NCBI RefSeq assembly: GCF_038003525.1
Contig: NZ_JBBOPI010000001.1
Location: forward strand, 797,001 to 861,000
Direction of reading: 5' to 3'
From: Solibacillus sp. FSL H8-0538
Lineage (GTDB): Bacteria > Bacillota > Bacilli > Bacillales_A > Planococcaceae
Length of the DNA stretch: 64,000 nt
Both the position numbers and the translations under genes were made by a program. Position 1 is the first letter of the stretch, and the number at the start of each line of letters is the position of its first letter. The notes under the pieces are model-generated. The model ran no database searches, was not told where the DNA came from, and saw only the letters and a program-made list of their open reading frames with translations. Shown here piece by piece: positions 22,921-31,955 of this stretch.

Positions 22921-24390
22921 ATGTACGCGGAAGAACTATTAAGTACAATTGCGCAGAAGAAAGTCGTTGGTCAATTACCGAATATTATAAAAGATATTGC
23001 GATTGATTCGCGTAGCGTACAACCAAGTAGCGTTTTTATTTGTATTAAAGGCTATACAGTAGATGGACATGATTTCGCTCAAAAGGCCGTGGACGCAGGT
23101 GCAACTGTCATCGTTACAGAACGTGAACTTCAGCTAGAAGGAAATGCAGTACAAGTAATTGTTCGTAGTACGGAACGAACGCTTGGAATTTTAGCGGCAA
23201 AGTTTTTTGATTACCCGTCAAATGATCTAATGATGATTGGCGTCACCGGTACGAATGGAAAAACAAGTGTATCTGGCATTATTCACAACATTTTTGTTGG
23301 ACTAGGTGAGAAGTCGGCACTATGTGGAACAATCGGCTTTAATTTAAACGGTGTGTTATATGAATCAGCGAATACAACAAGTGATGCGCTGAATACACAA
23401 CAAATGATTTTTCGTGCAAAAATGGAAGGCTGTCGTGCGATGGTCATGGAAGTATCTTCTCACGGATTAGCACTTGGTCGCTTAGCAGGCGTTGATTATG
23501 ACGTAGCGATTTTTACGAACTTAACGCATGATCACCTTGATTTCCACGGTACGATGGACGAGTATGGCAACGCAAAAGGCCTACTATTCTCTCAGCTAGG
23601 ACAAGACTTAGAGAAAAATAAACATGTTGTATTAAATGCAGACGATCCGTGGTCTGAAAAATATGCAAGCCTAACACCATATCCAATTTGGACATATGGT
23701 TTACAAAATGAAGCGATGTTTAGTGCTGAAAATTGCCGTTATGAAAACGGGATGACATCATTTAATATGATTACACCTGAAGGCACTTTCCCAGTTACGA
23801 TGAATTTACTTGGTGAATTTAATATTTATAATGTACTCGCTGCAACTGCAACTTTTTATGCACGTGGTTTTGCATTAGAAGCAGTTATTGAGCAAATTGA
23901 AAAGCTTCCGCCTGTAAAAGGTCGTATGGAAAAGGTCGAAACAGAGCTACCGATTCAAATTTTCGTTGATTATGCGCATACACCTGACGCGATTGAAAAG
24001 GCCATCAATGCTGCACTGCCGTACAAAAAGCCTGAAAGTAAATTAATTTTCTTAGTTGGCACAGGTGGTGGACGCGACAAATCGAAACGACCAACGATGG
24101 CTGAAAAAGCATCAGAAGCAGATTACGTCATTTTAACGACAGATGATCCACGCTTCGAAGAATATGATAGTATTACTGGTGATCTTGCAAAAGGCATGAA
24201 GCATAGTCACTTTGCTTGTATTGGGGACCGTGCCGAAGCAGTTCGTCACGCAGTTAGTGTTGCGGAACCAGGAGATATTATTATTTTTGCAGGTAAAGGA
24301 CATGAAGATTACCAAATTATCGAAAACACAAAATATCCACATAGCGATGCAGGAATAGCGATTGAAGCAGGCCGCGTAAAATTTGTATAA
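22921..24390 (+). CDS. murE: UDP-N-acetylmuramoyl-tripeptide synthetase MurE
   Basis: Adds the third amino acid (lysine or diaminopimelate) to UDP-MurNAc-L-Ala-D-Glu in peptidoglycan synthesis. 489 residues from ATG 22921 (GGAGG inside the end of the upstream gene). P-loop GTNGKT at 110-115, ANTTSDALNTQQ for UDP-MurNAc binding, HDHLDFHG, and the amino-acid-selecting loop TTDDPRFEEY, with DDPR at 408-411. DNPR is the usual diaminopimelate motif; DDPR is seen in some enzymes accepting lysine. Lys-type walls are common in Planococcaceae. Not in a dcw cluster; paired with prfC as in staphylococci. Confidence 0.93.
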   Translation: MYAEELLSTIAQKKVVGQLPNIIKDIAIDSRSVQPSSVFICIKGYTVDGHDFAQKAVDAGATVIVTERELQLEGNAVQVIVRSTERTLGILAAKFFDYPSNDLMMIGVTGTNGKTSVSGIIHNIFVGLGEKSALCGTIGFNLNGVLYESANTTSDALNTQQMIFRAKMEGCRAMVMEVSSHGLALGRLAGVDYDVAIFTNLTHDHLDFHGTMDEYGNAKGLLFSQLGQDLEKNKHVVLNADDPWSEKYASLTPYPIWTYGLQNEAMFSAENCRYENGMTSFNMITPEGTFPVTMNLLGEFNIYNVLAATATFYARGFALEAVIEQIEKLPPVKGRMEKVETELPIQIFVDYAHTPDAIEKAINAALPYKKPESKLIFLVGTGGGRDKSKRPTMAEKASEADYVILTTDDPRFEEYDSITGDLAKGMKHSHFACIGDRAEAVRHAVSVAEPGDIIIFAGKGHEDYQIIENTKYPHSDAGIAIEAGRVKFV

Positions 24391-24397
24391 TTAGATG

Positions 24398-24429
24398 CCC
24401 TCTTTTCAAGTAGAAAAGGGGGTTTTTTT
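24398..24429 (+). terminator. Terminator after murE
   Basis: CCCTCTTTTC / GAAAAGGGGG stem, 5-base loop, seven T. Confidence 0.85.
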
Positions 24430-24490
24430 GGTAGATAAGAAAGGGCAGCATCTTACCCAATTTTGGACGAGGTGTTTCTTTCTAATTTCA
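24430..24490. repeat. Dispersed intergenic repeat, short form
   Basis: GGTAGATAAGAAAGGGCAGC at the left, CCCAATTTTGGACGAGGTG in the middle, TTTCTTTCTAATTTC at the right. Shares the TAAGAAAG start and TTTCTTTCTAAT end with copies at 38684, 40131 and 51396. Confidence 0.75.
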
Positions 24491-24573
24491 GTATGGAAAA
24501 AAAGTAAAAATGGTTGTACCCAGCAAGCATTTTCTTTTATGATAAGAAAGTATGAAAAAAGGAGACGGAAAAC

Positions 24574-26151
24574 ATGACTTCAAATTTAGAACAAGATATA
24601 TTATCTCGTCGTACCTTCGCCATCATCAGTCACCCGGATGCTGGTAAAACGACGATTACAGAAAAACTACTATTATTCGGTGGCGCAATTCGTGATGCGG
24701 GTACAGTAAAAGGGAAAAAATCAGGTAAATTTGCAACATCTGACTGGATGGAAATTGAGAAACAACGTGGGATCTCTGTAACATCTTCAGTAATGCAATT
24801 TGATTATAGTGATTGCCGTGTCAATATTTTAGATACACCTGGTCACCAAGATTTCTCGGAAGATACGTATCGTACGTTAATGGCAGTAGATAGTGCTGTT
24901 ATGATTGTCGATGCTGCGAAAGGAATCGAGGCACAAACATTAAAGCTATTTAAAGTGTGTAAAATGCGTGGTATCCCAATTTTCACATTCATTAACAAGC
25001 TTGACCGTCAAGGGAAAGAGCCGCTTGAATTAATCCAAGAGCTAGAAGAAGTACTAGGTATTAATGCGTACCCAATGAACTGGCCAATTGGTATGGGGAA
25101 AGAGTTCCTAGGTATTTATGATCGCTATAACAAACGTATTGAGCAATTTCGTACAGAAGAAGAAGAGCGTTTCTTACCAATCGATGAAAACGGCGAACTA
25201 GCTGTAGACCATCCGATGAAAGTAACATCTTACTATACGCAAGCAATTGACGACATTATGCTTTTGAATGAAGCAGGGAATGCGTATTCAAAAGAAAAAA
25301 TAAACCGTGGTGAATTAACACCTGTATTCTTCGGTTCAGCGTTAACAAACTTTGGTGTCCAAACGTTCTTAGATACGTATTTACAATTTGCGCCAACACC
25401 ACAGCCGCGTATTACAGAAGATGAACAGTTTATCGATCCAGTGGATTACAAAGAGTTTTCAGGGTTCATTTTCAAAATCCAAGCAAATATGAATCCTGCG
25501 CACCGTGATCGTATTGCATTTGTTCGTATTGTATCGGGTCAATTTGATCGTGGTATGAACATGACACTTGCTCGTACAGGGAAGTCTTTCAAAGTGACTC
25601 AGTCAACACAGTTTCTTGCAGATGATCGTGAAACAGTTGAAACAGCGGTAGCTGGTGATATTATCGGTCTTTATGATACAGGAACGTACCAAATTGGTGA
25701 TACAGTTGTCGGTGGTAAGAAAACATTCTTATTTGAAAAGTTACCGCAGTTCACGCCGGAAATTTTCATGAAAGTTACAGCGAAAAATGTAATGAAATCA
25801 AAGCAATTCCATAAAGGGATATTGCAACTTGTACAAGAAGGTGCGATTCAGTACTACAAAACACTTCACACAGAAGAGGTTATTCTTGGTGCAGTTGGTC
25901 AGCTTCAATTTGAAGTATTCGAGCACCGCATGAAAAATGAATATAATGTAGAAGTGAAAATGGAGCCAGTTGGTCAAAAAATCGCTCGCTGGATAGAGAA
26001 CGAAGAAGATGTAAAAGAATCAATGTCTTCATCTCGTTCAATTTTAGTGAAAGACCGTTTTGACAACTTAGTATTCTTATTTGAAAACGAATTTGCTATG
26101 CGTTGGTTCTCAGATAAAAACGAAAATATTAAATTATATAGCTTATTATAA
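24574..26151 (+). CDS. prfC: Peptide chain release factor 3
   Basis: Translational GTPase that recycles RF1/RF2 from the ribosome after peptide release. 525 residues, the usual length. G motifs: HPDAGKTT (20-27), [21 protein letters not shown]; later domains follow PrfC order and the protein ends [27 protein letters not shown] precedes the ATG. Transcribed alone between two terminators. Confidence 0.96.
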   Translation: MTSNLEQDILSRRTFAIISHPDAGKTTITEKLLLFGGAIRDAGTVKGKKSGKFATSDWMEIEKQRGISVTSSVMQFDYSDCRVNILDTPGHQDFSEDTYRTLMAVDSAVMIVDAAKGIEAQTLKLFKVCKMRGIPIFTFINKLDRQGKEPLELIQELEEVLGINAYPMNWPIGMGKEFLGIYDRYNKRIEQFRTEEEERFLPIDENGELAVDHPMKVTSYYTQAIDDIMLLNEAGNAYSKEKINRGELTPVFFGSALTNFGVQTFLDTYLQFAPTPQPRITEDEQFIDPVDYKEFSGFIFKIQANMNPAHRDRIAFVRIVSGQFDRGMNMTLARTGKSFKVTQSTQFLADDRETVETAVAGDIIGLYDTGTYQIGDTVVGGKKTFLFEKLPQFTPEIFMKVTAKNVMKSKQFHKGILQLVQEGAIQYYKTLHTEEVILGAVGQLQFEVFEHRMKNEYNVEVKMEPVGQKIARWIENEEDVKESMSSSRSILVKDRFDNLVFLFENEFAMRWFSDKNENIKLYSLL

Positions 26152-26204
26152 TAAAATGGCTGTCCGTGCATGCGGGGTTACTGAAAAAGTCTATAGAGTA
26201 GTTT

Positions 26205-26249
26205 AGCCAGTTTTTGAACGATATACCGTTCAAGAACTGGCTTTTTTCT
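26205..26249 (+). terminator. Terminator after prfC
   Basis: Perfect 16-bp stem AGCCAGTTTTTGAACG / CGTTCAAGAACTGGCT, 6-base loop, TTTTTT. Confidence 0.9.
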
Positions 26250-26253
26250 TCGT

Positions 26254-26440
26254 GAAGGAAAGTATAAAATTTCGCCATGTGGATAACTTTCAAATAAGTA
26301 AATGCAACGTCTAGACTTAAGCACCAGCCCCTTGAGGTCGCAGTCTGCCCTCTGACGAAAGTGGTGGAGTATTTATTTTCGCTTCGGGCTCGCAAGCAGC
26401 TTGCCCGAATGCAAACGGGCGCGAATGTGCTTTCTTTATT
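26254..26440. repeat. Dispersed intergenic repeat, long form, uninterrupted copy
   Basis: Starts GAAGGAAAGTATAAAATTTC five bases after the terminator; contains AACGTCTAGACTTAAGCACC, GAGGTCGCAGTCTGCCCTC, GACGAAAGTGGTGGAG, CGCTTCGGGCTCGC, GCAAACGGGCGCGAAT and ends TGCTTTCTTTATT. It aligns end to end with the copy split by the IS at 3587, minus the IS. The rest of the gap up to 26590 shows no gene. Confidence 0.8.
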
Positions 26441-26590
26441 AACTGGGAATTTTTTGTATAAAAGGAACCATGCTTTGCTAAAGCTACATAAAGGGTATTT
26501 GCAAGAAATAGCGAATATTAGTATAGGAGTATAAAGGAAATATGGTGAAAATTGTTGCGATTTATGTTTTATACGAGAGAGGTGACAGCA

Positions 26591-29500
26591 ATGAAAATTA
26601 GTGATTTTTCAATTAAACGCCCCGTTTTCACGTTGGTAACGATGGCGCTTGTCATTATATTAGGATTAGTGTCGTTAATAAAAATTCCAGTTACATTAAT
26701 TCCTGATTTGAATCCACCGATTGGGGTTGTCGTGACAAACTATCCTGGAGCGAGCCCATTAGAGGTCAATGAAAAAGTAACGAAGCCGCTCGAGCAAACA
26801 CTTGCTACGTTACCAGGCATCAAAAAAATTCAGTCGACTACGCAAGAAGGCACAAACTTAATAATATTAGAATTTACATGGTCGACAGATATGAACAAAA
26901 TCCAAACCGATATATTGCAACGCCTTGATTTAGTTAGGTTACCGGACGATGCGGGTAAGCCAAGCTTTTTAAAATTTGACCCTTCACAGTTCCCGATTAT
27001 CCAGCTGGCTCTACAAGCAGAGCAGGATAATGTAGACGTGCGTACAATTGCAGAAGCTTTAGAACAACAGCTAAAGCGGACAGAGGGTGTTGCTAGTGTA
27101 ACGGTGTCTGGTAAGTTAGTCGAAGAAATTCGAATTGAAGTGGACCCGAAAAAGCTAGTCGATAAAGGTTTAACGCAGTCAGATATTGTTCAAATCGTGC
27201 AAGCAAACAATATTTCAATGCCAGGCGAGTCGATTAATACAGAGGACGGTCAGCTGTTAACAACGAGGATTGTCAGTACTTTGACATCACCTGAGGAAAT
27301 TGCAGAATTAATAGTATCGGTCAATCCATTAACCGGAGAGGCGCTTTTATTAGGTGATGTGGCGGTAGTTGAGCGTGCGGAGCAACAGCAGCAAACAATT
27401 ACGCGCGCAAATGATAACCCGGCCGTATTAATGTCCGTTTTACAAGAATCTGGCGCAAATACAGCGAGCGTTTCTACTTCGTTTCAAAAGGAGCTAGACG
27501 AATTACTACAAAAGCCTGAGTATGCAGGGGTGCGAGCAGATATATTATTCGACCAAGGCGATTATGTTCGGATGTCGATTAGTAATATTAGTTCCTCTCT
27601 CATTTTTGGCGGTGTATTTGCTATGCTCGTGTTATTTGTCTTCCTACGCGGTATAAAAAGTCCAATTATTGTCGGCATTGCGATTCCGTACTCCGTCATC
27701 GTGACGTTTGTGCTCATGTATTTTGCAGATTTCTCGCTCAATATTATGACGCTTGGCGCACTTGCGCTTGGCATAGGCATGCTAGTCGATAATGCCATTG
27801 TCGTTATTGAAAATATTGAACGGCATATATCACTTGGGAAAACGCCGCGCGAGGCAGCATCGATAGGGACAAAGGAAGTAGGACTAGCTATTATTGCTTC
27901 GACGCTAACGACTGTTGCGGTATTTGTACCGGTTATTTTCATCAGTGGGCTGATCGGACAAATTTTTACGGAATTTGCACTGACAATTTCCTTTAGTTTA
28001 TTCGCTTCATTAGTCGTAGCATTAACGGTAGTGCCGATGCTAGCAAGCCGGTTATTAACGGAGAAAAACGGCAATTTAATTGAACAGCGAGAGCGATCAA
28101 AACTATATCAAACATATAAACAGTCCATAAAGTGGGCGCTACACCATCGTTTGCTCGTTTTATCGATTACAATACTTCTATTTATTGCATCCAGCTTCAT
28201 TCTGTATAAAACGGGTACAGAATTCATTCCAGCAACAGATGAAGGGTTTGTTACGGTAGGCGTGAAGTTACCGAAAAGTGCGTCTGTGACAGCGACTGAA
28301 AAAATCGTCACGGAAATTGAAGAACGATTACGTGAGGAACCAGAAGTAGATGTACTTGTCAGTCTGATTGGTGGAAATCAGCAATCATTATCGCGCGGCA
28401 CAAGCAATACTAACGAAAGTGAAATTTCCGTCAAGTTGGTAGGACTTGATGAAAGGGAACGTTCTGTTTTTGACTTTGTCGAAGAAATCGAAAAAGAAGT
28501 GATAGAAATGATTGGGGAACGAGCAGAAGTTACGTTTGCACTCTCCTCGTCATCTGGCTCAACACCAAATACATTAACGTTCCGCGCAACTGATACGGAT
28601 GAAGTACGCTTGAAGGAAACGGTCAAGAAAATTCAACAGGAGCTTACGCAAATTGATTCAGTCGTAAAGGTAACGACGGATTTAGATAATACAGTTGAAG
28701 AAGTGCAAATTCAAGTAGACCGCAAAGCCGCAAAGGATGTCGGCTTATTGCCAGCGCAAATTGCACAAGCAGTCAACAGTATGACACGTGGGCTGTTTAC
28801 AACACAAGTTATTGCGGAAGACGGCGTGGTACTTTCTGTTTATACAAGCTTTGGAAATACATTCAATACGAATGTAGAAGCATTAAAAACGATGAAGTTA
28901 CGCACATCGGCTGGCCAATTTGTTGAATTACAAGAGGTAGCTACCATTCGCGTAGACCTAGGACCAACATCTATTCGTCGTTCAGATCAAGCCTCGGCCG
29001 TAGCTTTTTTTGTAAAATATGATACGAGTGAATCACTAAGTGGTATTTCAAACAAAGTGGATGAGGCCATCTCAAGTATTGAAATACCTTCTCAAACGCA
29101 AATCATTTTTGGAGGGGACCGAGAGCTATTTGATAATGCGAAAAAAGATATGTATTTAGCGATAATTTTATCCGTTGTGCTCGTATATATCGTCATGGCT
29201 GCGCAGTTCGAATCGTTTAAATATCCGTTTATTATGATGTTTAGCGTGCCGCTCATGGTTATTGGCGTGGCGCTTAGTTTATGGTTAACAAAAACATTGT
29301 TAGGCGTAACAGCGATTATCGGAATTCTCGTATTAGTAGGAATTGTAGTCAATAATGGTATTGTGCTCGTCGATTATATTAATCAGAAAAAAGCACAGGG
29401 ACTGAATTCATATGATGCCATCATTGTCGGGACACAAGATCGAGTACGCCCAATTTTAATGACGGCACTTACAACGATACTTGGCCTGATCCCGCTGGCA

Positions 29501-29644
29501 ATAGGTCTTGGGGAAGGTACAGAAATCAACCAACCAATGGCAATTATTGTAATCGGAGGCCTCTTGACATCAACGATCTTAACTTTATTTATTGTGCCGA
29601 TTATATATAGTTTATTTGATAAAGATACAAGAAAAATAAATTAA
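26591..29644 (+). CDS. RND/AcrB-family efflux permease (SwrC/YerP-like)
   Basis: Proton-driven inner-membrane exporter of the hydrophobe/amphiphile RND family; Gram-positive relatives confer resistance to surfactin and other amphiphiles. 1017 residues: first helix after FSIKRPVFTLV, periplasmic-type loop with PDLNPPIGVVVTNYPGASP, the helix-4 motif GIGMLVDNAIVVIENIER carrying conserved Asp residues, and the duplicated second half (VGIVVNNGIVLVDYIN). ATG at 26591 follows GAGAGGTGA; the longer TTG frame lacks a ribosome site. No adaptor gene is adjacent. 18 bases before the next gene. Confidence 0.92.
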   Translation: MKISDFSIKRPVFTLVTMALVIILGLVSLIKIPVTLIPDLNPPIGVVVTNYPGASPLEVNEKVTKPLEQTLATLPGIKKIQSTTQEGTNLIILEFTWSTDMNKIQTDILQRLDLVRLPDDAGKPSFLKFDPSQFPIIQLALQAEQDNVDVRTIAEALEQQLKRTEGVASVTVSGKLVEEIRIEVDPKKLVDKGLTQSDIVQIVQANNISMPGESINTEDGQLLTTRIVSTLTSPEEIAELIVSVNPLTGEALLLGDVAVVERAEQQQQTITRANDNPAVLMSVLQESGANTASVSTSFQKELDELLQKPEYAGVRADILFDQGDYVRMSISNISSSLIFGGVFAMLVLFVFLRGIKSPIIVGIAIPYSVIVTFVLMYFADFSLNIMTLGALALGIGMLVDNAIVVIENIERHISLGKTPREAASIGTKEVGLAIIASTLTTVAVFVPVIFISGLIGQIFTEFALTISFSLFASLVVALTVVPMLASRLLTEKNGNLIEQRERSKLYQTYKQSIKWALHHRLLVLSITILLFIASSFILYKTGTEFIPATDEGFVTVGVKLPKSASVTATEKIVTEIEERLREEPEVDVLVSLIGGNQQSLSRGTSNTNESEISVKLVGLDERERSVFDFVEEIEKEVIEMIGERAEVTFALSSSSGSTPNTLTFRATDTDEVRLKETVKKIQQELTQIDSVVKVTTDLDNTVEEVQIQVDRKAAKDVGLLPAQIAQAVNSMTRGLFTTQVIAEDGVVLSVYTSFGNTFNTNVEALKTMKLRTSAGQFVELQEVATIRVDLGPTSIRRSDQASAVAFFVKYDTSESLSGISNKVDEAISSIEIPSQTQIIFGGDRELFDNAKKDMYLAIILSVVLVYIVMAAQFESFKYPFIMMFSVPLMVIGVALSLWLTKTLLGVTAIIGILVLVGIVVNNGIVLVDYINQKKAQGLNSYDAIIVGTQDRVRPILMTALTTILGLIPLAIGLGEGTEINQPMAIIVIGGLLTSTILTLFIVPIIYSLFDKDTRKIN

Positions 29645-29662
29645 GCGATTGGGGGTTAGAAG

Positions 29663-30748
29663 ATGGCTGTTCACTTTTTTACGGGATTTCCAGGATTTAT
29701 AACGAGTCAGTTAATTCGTACAGTATTTAAGGATGGGATTACGAGACAAGCATATGCAGTTGTGTTGTCACCTGAATTTTCAAAGGCGCAAACGGAACGA
29801 GAAGCTATTCAAGAAGAGTATCCAGGCTGCCAAATCGAATTATTCGAGGGGGATATTACATTGCCGAATTTAGGTATTGAAAATGCAGAGTTAGCCACTA
29901 TTGCTCCGCGTATTTCAGTGCTATGGCATTTAGCTGCAGTTTATGATTTAGCCGTAAAACGTGAAATTGCTTGGAAGGTTAATGTTCACGGTACAGCTTG
30001 TGTGAATGATTTTGCTCGTGAGTTGCCTAATTTAAAGCGCTATATGTATTTCAGTACGGCTTATGTAGCAGGAAGACGTACAGGTACCTTACTAGAAACC
30101 GAGTTAATTCGGCCAGAAGCATTTAAAAATTATTACGAAGAAACAAAATTTGAGGCAGAGCTCCGTGTAGAAGATTTGAAGAAGGAGCTTCCGGTGACAA
30201 TTATTCGCCCGAGCATTGTCTGTGGTCATTCAGAAACAGGGGCAACGATTAAGTTTGACGGACCGTACTTCTTCTTAAATATGATTGATCGTTTAAAGGG
30301 TCTACCGTTCATCCCACATGTCGGTAGTAAGCACACGACGATTAATGTTGTACCAGTGGATTATATTTTTAAGGCTGTTTCATTTATTTGCACAGAGCCT
30401 TCCGCAGCAGGGAAAACTTTGCATTTGACGGATCCAAAACCGCATTTAGTGAATGATGTATACCGAGCGATGACAAAAGAAATGACGGGGAAATATCCTG
30501 TAGGTCGTTTACTAATAGGGTTAATAAAAATTGGGCTCAGTATAAAAAAGGTTCGTCAAACACTCGGCGTAGAATATGAAACGTCCGATTATTTAGACTG
30601 GGAGGCGAATTTTGATTGCACTGAGGCGCAAAAAGTATTATCAAAAGGTAATATTACATGCACCGATTTTATTGAGACGATGCCAGCGATGGTTAAATAC
30701 TATAATGAAAATAAATATAAAAAGGAATATCATATTTCCATAAAATAA
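29663..30748 (+). CDS. SDR-family NAD(P)-dependent reductase (NAD_binding_4 type)
   Basis: Extended short-chain dehydrogenase of the fatty-acyl-CoA-reductase-like branch; substrate unknown. 361 residues: modified nucleotide loop TGFPGFITSQL at the start, LWHLAAVYDL (about residues 90-99), YFSTAYVAG with the active-site Ser/Thr, and the catalytic YEETK (Tyr-x-x-x-Lys, about 152-156), then IIRPSIVCG. ATG after TTGGGGGTTAGAAG. Only 18 bases behind the RND gene, so probably cotranscribed. Confidence 0.8.
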   Translation: MAVHFFTGFPGFITSQLIRTVFKDGITRQAYAVVLSPEFSKAQTEREAIQEEYPGCQIELFEGDITLPNLGIENAELATIAPRISVLWHLAAVYDLAVKREIAWKVNVHGTACVNDFARELPNLKRYMYFSTAYVAGRRTGTLLETELIRPEAFKNYYEETKFEAELRVEDLKKELPVTIIRPSIVCGHSETGATIKFDGPYFFLNMIDRLKGLPFIPHVGSKHTTINVVPVDYIFKAVSFICTEPSAAGKTLHLTDPKPHLVNDVYRAMTKEMTGKYPVGRLLIGLIKIGLSIKKVRQTLGVEYETSDYLDWEANFDCTEAQKVLSKGNITCTDFIETMPAMVKYYNENKYKKEYHISIK

Positions 30749-30754
30749 ATACAC

Positions 30755-30783
30755 TTGCAATTACCTTTAAAATCCGTTAAACT
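30755..30783 (+). promoter_or_regulatory. Promoter of the riboswitch-TerC transcript
   Basis: TTGCAA (30755-30760), 17-base spacer, TAAACT (30778-30783), about 37 bases before the aptamer. Confidence 0.55.
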
Positions 30784-30819
30784 ATTTTCATACAGTAACT
30801 AAATATCCAATGACATTTC

Positions 30820-30995
30820 GTCAAAGGGGAGTAGCTATAAGTGAATTGTTAGGAAACGACGAATAAAAAAGCGTTTACTAACGATTGGTTGACTTATTTC
30901 ACATTCGTCATTACGTGGTTCGGAGCCATCGGGTGTGATAGCATGAATTTGCTTAGCAAGACCTTTGCCTATTAATAGGCAGAGGTCTTTTATTT
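30820..30995 (+). promoter_or_regulatory. Manganese riboswitch (yybP-ykoY type) with terminator
   Basis: Aptamer marks: GTCAAAGGGGAGTAGC near 30820, GCCATCGGG at 30926 and GCAAGACCTTTGCC at 30956. The last piece is also one arm of a terminator (AGACCTTTGCCTATT / AATAGGCAGAGGTCT, 30959-30988, then TTTT). So manganese binding would compete with the terminator and switch on the exporter gene, as known for this class. Confidence 0.9.
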
Positions 30996-31082
30996 TGCCT
31001 AAAAGTGGATATTTATGTGAAAATAATATTTTTTTGAGATGCTCTGAAAATGGGTATACAGAAAAAAAGGAGGAAGTACAGT

Positions 31083-31838
31083 ATGGAAGCAATTTTATTA
31101 GAGTACGCATGGGTATTACTTGTACTTGTATTTTTAGAAGGGTTACTTGCTGCAGATAATGCAGTTGTAATGGCAGTTATGGTAAAGCACTTACCTCGTG
31201 AACAGCAGAAGAAGGCATTATTTTATGGATTATTGGGTGCATTCGTTTTCCGTTTCATTGCCCTATTCTTAATTACGATTCTAGCCAATTATTGGCAAAT
31301 TCAAGCAATTGGAGCGATTTATTTACTGTTCATCTGTATTAAGCATTTATATGACAACCACTTTAATAAAGGTGGGGAAGATAAGCAGGAAGAGAAAAAA
31401 GGCTCTGGTTTCTGGATGACAGTATTAAAAGTGGAATTTGCGGATATCGCGTTTGCGATTGACTCAATGTTAGCCGCAGTTGCTATTGCAATTACATTAC
31501 CACATATAGGTGATATGACAGTGGGTGGGATTAATGCCGGTCCATTTGCAGTAATGTTCTTAGGAGGATTTATTGGACTAGTAATTATGCGTTTTGCAGC
31601 ACAATGGTTCGTAAAAATTCTTGCAGATTACCCATCACTTGAAACATCAGCATTCCTAATCGTAGGTTGGGTAGGGGTTAAGTTAGCGGTATTAGCGTTA
31701 GGTCACGAAAAATTAGCAATTATTGATACACACTTCCCGCATTCAACAACATGGGAAATCATTTTCTGGGTAGTTCTTTTAGGCTTAGCAATCGGTGGTT
31801 ATGTAACAAGTGTTGCAAAAGGTAAAAAAGAAGTATAA
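31083..31838 (+). CDS. TerC family manganese exporter (YkoY/YceF-like)
   Basis: Integral membrane protein that removes Mn2+, and in Bacillus also helps metallate exported enzymes. 251 residues and about seven to eight helices. Conserved acidic motifs: FLEGLLAADNAVVMAVMV (residues 18-35) and VEFADIAFAIDSMLAA, which carry the metal-binding Asp/Glu/Asn. ATG at 31083 follows AAAGGAGGAAG. Control by the Mn riboswitch directly upstream supports the assignment. Confidence 0.92.
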   Translation: MEAILLEYAWVLLVLVFLEGLLAADNAVVMAVMVKHLPREQQKKALFYGLLGAFVFRFIALFLITILANYWQIQAIGAIYLLFICIKHLYDNHFNKGGEDKQEEKKGSGFWMTVLKVEFADIAFAIDSMLAAVAIAITLPHIGDMTVGGINAGPFAVMFLGGFIGLVIMRFAAQWFVKILADYPSLETSAFLIVGWVGVKLAVLALGHEKLAIIDTHFPHSTTWEIIFWVVLLGLAIGGYVTSVAKGKKEV

Positions 31839-31862
31839 GACAACTTGTTTGAAGTAGATAGA

Positions 31863-31900
31863 AGAGGGGGACAATGTAATCATTGTCTCTCTTTTCTTTT
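31863..31900 (+). terminator. Terminator after TerC gene
   Basis: AGAGGGGGACAATG / CATTGTCTCTCTT imperfect stem with TAAT loop and TTTTCTTTT. Confidence 0.75.
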
Positions 31901-31955
31901 GTCGTGTTATTCATTATACTAAGAAATAGTTTCCATTACGATGGGAGGGCGTTTC

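Noticed and set aside
24395-24577. 60-residue plus-strand frame between murE and prfC
   Set aside because: It spans the murE terminator and a dispersed repeat; no ribosome site.
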